Of a DNA stretch of 20,648 nt, positions 8,431 through 14,533 are shown piece by piece. Source of the DNA: Gammaproteobacteria bacterium (lineage in GTDB: Bacteria > Pseudomonadota > Gammaproteobacteria > Pseudomonadales > UBA5518); assembly GCA_016705365.1 (NCBI GenBank), contig JADIYI010000003.1, positions 1 to 20,648 on the forward strand. The letters are read 5' to 3'. The translations under genes and the position numbers were made by a program. The first letter of the stretch is position 1. Each line of letters opens with the position of its first letter. The notes under the pieces were generated by a model. That model was not told the origin of the DNA and made no database searches. It saw nothing but the letters and a program-made list of their open reading frames with translations.

Positions 8431-8606
8431 GATGCGTCCTTGTAAGGCAAACTCTCCAGAATCCCCTCCGGGAAGGATTGCTTGCGGTTGTTTCTCTCTT
8501 TTTGTCGCGATTTCAGGCGTCGCTGCGTTCGTCGAGAAACGCGCACCCCGATTCCCGGGACGCGAGTCGCCCCGATCCTGGATGAGTTACCCGAACCGCG
8601 CGATGG

Positions 8607-9156
8607 AGTCCAAGCAAGAGCGCCAAATTCAAAGTCCTCGATGTGCATCGTCATGCAGGGAGCGCTTTGCTAGCGCCGGGTGGTCCCGTCGACACGGTGT
8701 CGAACCCGGCATCGGCCAGCGAAGCTGCGGAAACCGAGCTCGCTCGTCGGCTCGGGATCATGGATCTCCGCGGCGTCGACCAGGCGATCGTGATCTTCGA
8801 CCATGGATACCTCCGGCCTCGAGGCCTCGAAGACACTTGCGCCGAGAATGACGCCGCCGCTCGTTATCGCGACCGCACTCCGGAGCGATTCCCGATACGC
8901 CCATCCTTGCTCTCGACGCCTTCGGATCCTAATGAGGCGACGCGCGAATATCGACTTCGATACGAGTCTCAGTCACAACTTCGACTTCATCGAACAATTT
9001 GCATCCGAGTTCGGGGCGGAGCGGGTTGCGTTCGGAACGAATCTCTATTCGCATCCCGTCGGCCGCCGAATCAGCCGCCTGTTGCCGCAGATCCTCGAAT
9101 CCGCCCTCGGCCGCGACGCCAAATCCCAGATCCTGTCGGGAAACGTGCGCCCCCCA
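8607..9156 (+). pseudogene. Amidohydrolase (COG2159, metal-dependent hydrolase) with internal deletion
   Basis: The plus strand reads KFKVLDVHRHAGSALLAPGG (N-terminal metal-binding HxH), MDLRGVDQAIVIFDHGYLRP, RYRDRTPERFPI, then in another frame ANIDFDTSLSHNFDFIEQFA, FGAERVAFGTNLYSHPVG and RDAKSQILSGNVR. These are the first strand, the mid-N-terminal segment and the last third of an amidohydrolase-2 type TIM-barrel hydrolase. The central part with the metal-binding histidines (about 100 residues or more) is missing, and a frame change lies between 8900 and 8945. No good start codon is present in the frame of the N-terminus. Non-functional. Confidence 0.65.
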
Positions 9157-9311
9157 TCGACGATCTCCAGCGCGGACTCCACCACTCGAACTGGGCCCTC
9201 ATCGACCGGGACGATACGTCAATCCTAGACTCCGACATCGGCTCGAAACGCGGTCCGTCCCGTACCGTCGACCACGCTCGCGCCCCGAACGATCAGATTC
9301 ACCTCGTTCAT
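9157..9311 (-). pseudogene. N-terminal fragment of an N-acyl-D-amino-acid deacylase-like amidohydrolase
   Basis: From an ATG at 9311, preceded by GGAGAG, the minus strand encodes MNEVNLIVRGASVVDGTGR, then TAFRADVGV, a TAG, D, a TGA, and RIVPVDEGP in the same frame. This is the typical first beta-strands of D-aminoacylase/dihydroorotase-like hydrolases (V-RGA-VVDGTG-P-F-ADV-V-DGRI). Two in-frame stops separate GV from RIV, where relatives have a short DG loop. Everything after about 50 residues is lost, and the remnant abuts the tail of the plus-strand amidohydrolase. Confidence 0.55.
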
Positions 9312-9774
9312 CGAGTCATCTCTCCATCTCGAGCCATGGGCACACCATCGTGTCCCACTTCGAGTTCAACGCCGGTCGAATGCACTGCCATCGACAGCAT
9401 CGTATATTGACCAACAACGCCCGGCGGTATTTTTCCGCCACTTCAACCTGCCTTCGTCGTCTTTGCCCTGCGTACCGCGCTCCTCAAGCAAAGGCAAAAG
9501 AAGCCAGGCGATGGCTTCCTATGTGATTCGATCTGTCGGTGGTCCGAACGGTCAACAGTGCCCGATTTCGCAGCAATATGTGCGCAGCTGGCAGTAGTTT
9601 GAATTTGAGCAAATGGAAGCGCCCTGAGTCTGCGGTTCGAAATGGCAACCGAGTGTCTTGCAACAAAAGATTTGGATCTGTGGAGTGTGTGTAAAATGCG
9701 ATTCCAATGTTCTGCTCGGGCCCAGCCTGCTATGCTGCAGACAAAGGCGGGATGGCTCATGGGTTCTGGAAAAA
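9312..9774. other. Unassigned region upstream of the tusA-like operon
   Basis: About 460 bp with no recognised gene on either strand. It must contain the promoter of the operon that starts at 9775, but I could not find a pair of well-spaced -35/-10 boxes. The composition moves from GC-rich to more balanced around 9500. Confidence 0.4.
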
Positions 9775-10020
9775 ATGACCGCGGATATTGCTAAATCCAC
9801 CGTACACTGGGACGCCGGCGAAATGGGCTGTGGCGAGCTTCTTATTGAATTGAAATTTCGGCTTCAGGAATTGAATCCGGGATCGGTCATGGAACTGATT
9901 ACGCTGGATCCGGGTGCAAAACAGGATATGCCAGCCTGGTGCCGGTTAACCGGTCATAAGCTGCTTTTTGCGGATCATCCAAAGTATAAAATCGAAAACA
10001 GGCAGAGGAGAAATCAATGA
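9775..10020 (+). CDS. TusA-like sulfur carrier protein
   Basis: An 81-residue protein starting MTADIAKSTVHWDAGEMGCG. TusA proteins carry sulfur as a persulfide on a conserved Cys near the start of helix 1, normally in a CPxP motif. Here the Cys is present (Cys19) but the motif is CGEL: both prolines are replaced. The second family hallmark, the D-PAWCRLTGHKLL segment before the last strand (Cys56), is well preserved. A GGA lies close upstream of the ATG. The frame extends further upstream, but that part has no family similarity. Its stop overlaps the start of the DsrE-like gene (10017), so translation is probably coupled. It acts in the cytoplasm as a likely sulfur donor or acceptor for the two proteins encoded downstream. 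Confidence 0.8.
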   Translation: MTADIAKSTVHWDAGEMGCGELLIELKFRLQELNPGSVMELITLDPGAKQDMPAWCRLTGHKLLFADHPKYKIENRQRRNQ

Positions 10021-10376
10021 AAAAGTTTTGCGTTTCTTTGACTCACGCCCATGACAATGCCGATAAGGCAACGGTTGCTTTTGTCATCGCCAACGCCGCG
10101 TTGGCTTCGGATCAGGAGACTTTGGTTTTCCTGAGTATCGAAGGTGTGAATCTGGCAATAAAGGGTCAAGCGGAAAGTATCCGTGAAGAAGGATTTGCCC
10201 CCTTGAAGGACTTGATGGCAAGCTTTACCAAAGGAGGCGGCAAGATTTATATTTGCTCTCCTTGCTTCAAAAAGCGAAAGCTTGCCGAAGACCAGGTCAT
10301 AGACGGAGCAACGATGGTCGGTGGAGCCAAATTGGTTGAATTCCTGGCGGGTGGAACCCCCTCCATTTCGTACTGA
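10017..10376 (+). CDS. DsrE/DsrF-like sulfur relay protein
   Basis: 119 residues, starting MKKFCVSLTHAHDNADKATV with AGGAG a few bases upstream. The N-terminal strand, the ANAALASDQETLVFLSIEGV segment and the C-terminal IYICSPCFKKRKLAED are typical of the DsrE-like fold; Cys80 and Cys83 form a CxxC where DsrE-family proteins carry their active cysteine. Such proteins accept sulfur as persulfide from TusA-type carriers, or modulate sulfur transfer; some form trimers or hexamers. It lies between a TusA-like gene and a TusA-MetE fusion, with start and stop overlaps on both sides (ATGA at 10017-10020; stop 10374-10376 overlapping the next ATG at 10376), so it is almost certainly co-translated. 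The exact subgroup (DsrE2, DsrE3 or other) is not assigned. Confidence 0.82.
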   Translation: MKKFCVSLTHAHDNADKATVAFVIANAALASDQETLVFLSIEGVNLAIKGQAESIREEGFAPLKDLMASFTKGGGKIYICSPCFKKRKLAEDQVIDGATMVGGAKLVEFLAGGTPSISY

Positions 10377-11878
10377 TGGCAGAAATTCAGCCAAAGAAAA
10401 GCTTTGACGGCGGCAATCTGGACTGCGGCAACGGTTTGCTTTTGCTCATTCGTCAGAATATAGACACTCTGGCTTCCGGGGATCTCCTTGAAATTCTCTC
10501 CACCGAGAAATCTGTCCGGGAAGATTTGCCATCCTGGTGCCGGTTAACCGGCAACTCGCTGGTAAAAGTCCACACCACGGACTCGGGATTTAAATTCTGG
10601 ATTCAAAAAAAAGCGCAAGACCGGCCGCCAGTGGCGTCCTGGATATCGGCAGATGCGCAACCTTGCAAATCAGAAAACGACAGTTTTTCAGCTGCGGACG
10701 ACCCTGAGAAAAAACGGATCTTCTCTGCCCCGCTGCAAGCCATGTCCGTTATGGGAGTTGGCAGTTGGCCCCGGCCTGACTGGTTACTGAACGGGCTGGA
10801 CCTGCTTTTCAGGAACTTCATTGATGAACAGCAGTTCTCTCAATGGGCCGCAGACGCTGTTGAACTTGCGGTGGCCGCGCAAGTACGAGCTGGAGTCGAC
10901 TTTGTCACGGACGGAGAACAACGCCGCGACGCTTATTGCAGCTTTCTCGGACGGCATATAAAAAACTGCCAGATGGTACCCCTGCGCGACCTTGCAGCAA
11001 TGGCCGATCATCCCGAAGACCTGGCCAAGAGCCTCGACAGTGTTGACTTGCCGATGGATCACACCAGGCAACCTGTACTCACCGGCAAGCTCGCGTGGGA
11101 GTCCCCAGCGACCGTTTGGGAATTGCAAACCGCGGCGCGCTTCTGTCAAAAGCCTGTCAAAGTCGCATTGCCAGGACCTTATTTATTATCAAGGACACTT
11201 TGGCTTGACTGCTTGCCGCATCAACCCTACGACTCGCAGGAGCAACTGGCTGAGGACGTCGCACGATACCTGCGCGCGGAAATTCAATCGCTTCTGGATG
11301 GCGGAGCATCCCTGATTCAGCTCGATGAACCAATTTTGACGGAAGTAGTTTTTGACGGCGGCAATGTCAGAGAGAAATTCATGTGCGGTGCGCTTTCGAA
11401 AAGGCGAGGTGCAGTCGACGAACTTGCGTTCGCACTCGACCTGATAAAGGAAGTGACCAGGGGATTCCCGCGGGAAAAAATCGGGATGCACATTTGCCGT
11501 GGTAACTGGTCAAGGGATGAGTCGCAGGCTCTGAGCGGCAGTTACCAACCGCTCATTTCGTTTCTCAAACAAACACCGGTCGGCTTCCTTACGCTTGAAG
11601 GAGCAACGACCCGGGCAGGAGATGTCTCGATTCTGGCACCACTTTGCGAAGATCACATGGTCGGAATTGGAATGGTCAATCAGAAGTCTACGGAAGTTGA
11701 ATCTATCCCTGAGTTGGTTGATCGTCTTTGGGATTTGCGTGGAATATTTCCCATGGAGCGCCTCTTTTTCACGCCCGACTGCGGGTTTGCCACATTCGCG
11801 CATCAACCTCTTGCTGCACGATTCAGCGCGGAAAAAAAACTGAGTCACCTCGTTCAGGCTGTGAATCGGGTTAAATAG
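10376..11878 (+). CDS. TusA domain - cobalamin-independent methionine synthase (MetE C-terminal) fusion
   Basis: A 500-residue protein with two parts. Residues 1-78 are a TusA-like domain: GGNLDCGNG places Cys17 where the persulfide Cys sits (CGNG instead of CPxP), and EDLPSWCRLTGNSLV (Cys55) matches the second hallmark. Residues 79-120 are a probable flexible linker. Residues 121-500 are a MetE-type TIM barrel (AMSVMGVGSWPRPDWL; VDFVTDGEQRRD; IQLDEPILTE; IGMHICRGNWSRD; GFLTLEGATTRAGD; FFTPDCGFAT). The zinc site of methionine synthases is complete: His372, Cys374, Glu409, Cys469. The N-terminal barrel of full-length MetE is absent, as in core methionine synthases that use other methyl donors. 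Family knowledge predicts methyl transfer to or from a zinc-bound thiol(ate); the fusion suggests that this sulfur is carried on TusA. The substrate is unknown. The ATG overlaps the preceding stop by one base. Confidence 0.85.
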   Translation: MAEIQPKKSFDGGNLDCGNGLLLLIRQNIDTLASGDLLEILSTEKSVREDLPSWCRLTGNSLVKVHTTDSGFKFWIQKKAQDRPPVASWISADAQPCKSENDSFSAADDPEKKRIFSAPLQAMSVMGVGSWPRPDWLLNGLDLLFRNFIDEQQFSQWAADAVELAVAAQVRAGVDFVTDGEQRRDAYCSFLGRHIKNCQMVPLRDLAAMADHPEDLAKSLDSVDLPMDHTRQPVLTGKLAWESPATVWELQTAARFCQKPVKVALPGPYLLSRTLWLDCLPHQPYDSQEQLAEDVARYLRAEIQSLLDGGASLIQLDEPILTEVVFDGGNVREKFMCGALSKRRGAVDELAFALDLIKEVTRGFPREKIGMHICRGNWSRDESQALSGSYQPLISFLKQTPVGFLTLEGATTRAGDVSILAPLCEDHMVGIGMVNQKSTEVESIPELVDRLWDLRGIFPMERLFFTPDCGFATFAHQPLAARFSAEKKLSHLVQAVNRVK

Positions 11879-11879
11879 C

Positions 11880-12053
11880 GGCGGGGCTGTCGTAGTCCCA
11901 GATGTCGTGGTGCGCCGATTGACGGTGCCGTCCCGGTTCGCCGGTGCTCGCACGCAGTGCCACAATCGACGCCGATCAGCAATCAAGATTGTCGCGCTCG
12001 CCGCCGAAAAAATCGCTCGATGTGCCGCCGGTCGGCAGGAACACCAGGTCACG
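11880..12053 (-). pseudogene. Internal fragment of a PQQ-dependent (membrane glucose/alcohol-type) dehydrogenase
   Basis: The minus strand reads RDLVFLPTGGTSSDFFGGER, then DNLDC, a TGA, SASIVALRASTGEP and QSAHHDIWDYDSPAA, all in one frame. This corresponds to the quinoprotein segment with VFxPTGxxSPDFxGGxR, (S)SIVALdaxTGexxWxFQTvHHDxWDYD. About 58 residues of a protein usually of 600-800 remain, with an in-frame stop and a replaced W-F core. It ends right at the stop codon of the TusA-MetE gene and begins at the broken end of an acyl-CoA synthetase gene. Confidence 0.75.
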
Positions 12054-12492
12054 CTTGACCGAACACCAGCCGCGGAATCGAGGCTCGCCCGAGCGCATCC
12101 GTCGCGGTCTGCTGGGCCGGCGAGTGGACCAGCAGGGCCGGTGCGACCTGATCCACGCAATGCTGCTGTTCAGCAGTTGTCAGGCGCCAGTTCTGGCAGG
12201 CCACGATGGCGCCGATGCGCGCCGCCGCGAGAATCAGCTCGATGGATTCGAAGCGGTTCTCCGACAGCAGCGCGATGCGGTCGCCATAGCCGATTCCGCG
12301 TGCGCGCAGCACGCCGGCCAGCCGGTCGATGCGGTGCAGCAAATCCCTGTAGCTGCGGCTGCCGCCGGTCCATTCGAGAGCAATCTTGTCGCCGCGGCAT
12401 CCAGCTTGCTCGCGGAACTGCTCGTAAACGGAGATGCTCCCGGCACTGCGGATCGCGTCAGTGAGCGGAAAACCGGGTGGGAAGCGTTTCAT
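12049..12492 (-). pseudogene. N-terminal fragment of an AMP-dependent acyl-CoA synthetase
   Basis: From the ATG at 12492 (GGAG about 9 nt upstream) the protein reads MKRFPPGFPLTDAIRSAGSI, SVYEQFREQAGCRGDKIALE, YRDLLHRIDRLAGVLRARGI, GYGDRIALLSENRFESIELI and LAAARIGAIVACQNWRLT, the typical first 125 residues of the ANL superfamily before the phosphate-binding loop. After about 145 residues it runs into the quinoprotein fragment and a TGA. The ATP-binding T/S-rich loop, adenine-binding motif and C-terminal domain are all gone, so it cannot be active. Confidence 0.85.
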
Positions 12493-12515
12493 GAATTGCT
12501 CCGTTCGCTCATGGC

Positions 12516-12635
12516 TCACTGCGTGGCCGCCGTATGTGTTTCGCTTCCCGCCCCGGCCCGGCACTCTCGATCCGGTGGTGCGAGTACGGATGCATCGCGC
12601 AGGCGGCGTACTTCCTCGACAGTGAATTCGCTCAT
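12516..12635 (-). CDS. Short ORF upstream of the acyl-CoA synthetase remnant
   Basis: A 39-residue frame starting MSEFTVEEVRRLRDASVLAP with GGAG spaced 7 nt from the ATG. It is followed after 23 bp by the acyl-CoA synthetase start, in the same orientation. It looks like the first helix of a larger protein (possibly an acyl-CoA dehydrogenase or a regulator) whose remainder is deleted, but I do not recognise it. Confidence 0.35.
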   Translation of the reverse strand: MSEFTVEEVRRLRDASVLAPPDRECRAGAGSETHTAATQ

Positions 12636-12759
12636 GACCGTTCTCCATAGCCGAAGATCGAACCGGAAGTGCCGACCGCGCCTCACGCACTTTTAATATT
12701 GTTCAAAATCGCATACTGGTCCGATGACGTCAAGCAAGGCGATCAAGGAAACCGGGGTC

Positions 12760-12975
12760 TGTCCCATCTGTAAGTCGGACCCGACGCCGGGCACCGATAA
12801 GGGCCCGCTGATCACCCGGGCGCACTTCGAGAAGGTGCGCTATGTCGATCCCGGTGTGGCGGAGGGCGCGCAACTGGTGGTGGATGGACGCAGTCCCGGT
12901 GTTGCCGGTCACGAGGAAGGTTTTTTTCTCGGCGGTTGTCTGTTCGACAAGGTCACGCCCGCGCCGGCGAGGCCA
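12760..12975 (+). pseudogene. mmsA: Central fragment of a second methylmalonate-semialdehyde dehydrogenase
   Basis: The plus strand encodes DPTPGTDKGPLITRAHFEKV, then GVAEGAQLVVDGRSPGVAGH and EEGFFLGGCLFDKVTP, the MmsA segment between the catalytic Cys and the IYKEEIFGPV motif. Only about 70 residues survive. It overlaps in alignment with the other mmsA remnant (6030-6535) but differs in sequence there (GRSPGVAGHEEGFF versus GRGLTVPGHEEGVS), so the two derive from different paralogues rather than from one split gene. Confidence 0.78.
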
Positions 12976-13022
12976 GACGCCTGACGAATGCCTGCCATTT
13001 CCGTTAAAGTGTGTACTGCTCG

Positions 13023-13035
13023 TGTTCCGGGAACA
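13023..13035. promoter_or_regulatory. Perfect palindrome upstream of sodB
   Basis: TGTTCC-G-GGAACA, 58 bp before the sodB start. A 13-bp perfect inverted repeat at this place could be an operator for a redox- or metal-responsive regulator. It may also be chance; the regulator is not known. Confidence 0.35.
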
Positions 13036-13092
13036 TCCTGGCCCGCAGTGCGAGCAAGCCGAACTCAGTAGCAGACATGGAGATGCAAAGAT

Positions 13093-13677
13093 ATGGAACA
13101 CCAACTTCCCGCACTGCCCTATGCCAAGGATGCCCTGGCCCCGCATATGTCGGCAGAAACCTTCGACTATCACTATGCCAAGCACCATCAGGCTTATGTC
13201 ACCAACCTCAACAACCTGATAAAGGGCACGGGGTTCGAGAACAAGTCCCTCGAGGACATCGTCAAGACCGCACCTGCCGGCGGCCTGTACAACAACGCCG
13301 CGCAGGTGTGGAACCACAGCTTTTTCTGGAACTGCATGAAGCCCGGTGGCGGTGGCGCTCCCGCCGGCGCCCTGGGTGCCGCCATCGATGCGAGGTGGGG
13401 CAGTTTCGAGGAGTTCAGGAAGGCTTTCCTGGCGAGTGCCGTGGGCAATTTCGGCTCGGGCTGGACCTGGCTGGTGCGCAAGCCCGATGGGAGTGTGGAC
13501 ATCGTCAACACGGGCGCCGCCGGCACCCCGCTCACGAGTGGCGACACCGCGCTGCTGTGCGTGGACGTATGGGAGCACGCTTATTACATCGACTATCGCA
13601 ACCAGCGGCCCAAGTTTGTCGAGACTTTCCTCGACAAACTCGTGAACTGGAGTTTCGCGCAAGCGAACTTCGCCTGA
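13093..13677 (+). CDS. sodB: Superoxide dismutase, Fe type
   Basis: A 194-residue intact protein, the usual length. It converts superoxide to oxygen and hydrogen peroxide in the cytoplasm. Metal ligands are visible: His27 (in YHYAKHH), His75 (VWNHSFFW), Asp158 and His162 (DVWEHAYYIDY). The Fe-type is indicated by NNAAQVWNHSFFWNCMKP and by VGNFGSGWTWLV. The ATG at 13093 is preceded by GGAG at about 10 nt. It is monocistronic: a fragment lies upstream and a strong terminator lies 50 bp downstream. Together with the peroxidase-related gene it is one of the undamaged oxidative-stress genes of the window. Confidence 0.97.
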   Translation: MEHQLPALPYAKDALAPHMSAETFDYHYAKHHQAYVTNLNNLIKGTGFENKSLEDIVKTAPAGGLYNNAAQVWNHSFFWNCMKPGGGGAPAGALGAAIDARWGSFEEFRKAFLASAVGNFGSGWTWLVRKPDGSVDIVNTGAAGTPLTSGDTALLCVDVWEHAYYIDYRNQRPKFVETFLDKLVNWSFAQANFA

Positions 13678-13724
13678 ACCTTTCCCGCGAGGGAGCGCGA
13701 TGAATCGGCTGCGGAGCAGCCGGG

Positions 13725-13756
13725 CAAGGGGCCACCAGCGCGGCCCCTTGTTTTTT
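13725..13756 (+). terminator. Rho-independent terminator after sodB
   Basis: A perfect 9-bp stem CAAGGGGCC / GGCCCCTTG with an 8-nt loop, followed directly by six T. It ends the sodB transcript. Confidence 0.9.
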
Positions 13757-14122
13757 GGCGCCGGTGCATATTCGCGGTCCGGCGGCAAGATGTGCGGCAG
13801 CGCTGCCGCCATCAGTGCTAAACATCAAGCCCGCGGCACCGTGTTAACCGGATGTGATCATCTTTTCGAATCGGGTCTCGAGGCTGACAATGCGCAGGTG
13901 GTCGCGCACGAGATCGTGGCAGCACCGTCAACTCCATGATCGAGGATATTGCAGCATCGCTGAAACTCGTGATAATCAGCGTGGTGCCTGCCGGTCGCAC
14001 TCACGTCCTGCAGGGCGAGGTATTGTTCCGGGTGAATTGCACGCGCGTGCCGCCGGCGAGTCGGCGGCACGCGCTCCAGGCGCATCACGCGGTATGAGTT
14101 CCATCCAGGGGAGAAATGACAA
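13757..14122. other. Intergenic region, possible decayed GntR-type regulator remnant on minus strand
   Basis: About 365 bp. In mixed minus-strand frames (about 13850-14010) I see GRHHADYHEFQ followed by DHGVDGAA and LVRDHLRIVSLETRFEK, which resembles the last two helices of an FCD-type ligand domain of GntR regulators. This is weak: it needs a frameshift and lacks any DNA-binding domain. A promoter for the DUF35 gene should lie here. Confidence 0.3.
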
Positions 14123-14533
14123 ATGACCGAAGCATCGAGGATCAAGCCGCCGATGGGGCATGACAACGCGTGGTGGTGGGAAATGGCGCAGCAGGGCCAA
14201 CTCGGCATCCAGCGTTGTCTGGGCTGTGCGACACTGCGCCACCCGCCGCGCCCGATGTGTGGCGAGTGCCAGTCGCTGGAGTGGGATGCAGTGCAGGCCT
14301 GTGGCCGCGGAACGATCTGCAGCTTCACGATACTCACCCACCCGCAGTTTCCCGGCTACCAGTACCCTTTGATCATCATCCTGGTCGACCTGGAGGAGGG
14401 TACGCGCGTGACCTCGCAACTGGTCGGCTGCGAGCCGGCGGCGGTGGATTTCGGTTTGCCGGTGGAGATGCAGATTCATGAGGATGCGGACGGCTTCAAG
14501 CTGCCCGTATTCACGCTACGGAGTACCGTCTGA
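14123..14533 (+). CDS. Zn-ribbon/OB-fold (DUF35) acyl-CoA-associated protein
   Basis: 136 residues, intact. The N-terminal rubredoxin-like zinc ribbon has C32-x2-C35 and C46-x2-C49 (IQRCLGCATLRHPPRPMCGECQSL); the rest is an OB fold (GRGTICSFTILTH; YPLIIILVDLEEGTRVTSQL). DUF35 proteins partner thiolase-like proteins; in steroid side-chain degradation the Ltp2-type protein and its DUF35 partner form a retro-aldolase. Here the stop overlaps the ATG of the thiolase-like gene by one base (14533), the expected arrangement for obligate partners. AGGGGAGA lies about 9 nt before the ATG. Confidence 0.93.
   Translation: MTEASRIKPPMGHDNAWWWEMAQQGQLGIQRCLGCATLRHPPRPMCGECQSLEWDAVQACGRGTICSFTILTHPQFPGYQYPLIIILVDLEEGTRVTSQLVGCEPAAVDFGLPVEMQIHEDADGFKLPVFTLRSTV

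Noticed and set aside
8427..8654. 75-residue minus-strand frame upstream of the methyltransferase
   Set aside because: Low-complexity Arg/Ser-rich sequence with no family features, antisense to the start of the amidohydrolase remnant.
9672..9697. TTGGAT and TAAAAT boxes before the tusA operon as a promoter
   Set aside because: The spacing is only 14 bp, too short for a normal sigma-70 promoter.
9658..9774. N-terminal extension of the TusA-like protein in the same frame
   Set aside because: The 39 extra residues are Cys-rich but lack similarity to TusA, and the ATG at 9775 starts where the family usually begins.
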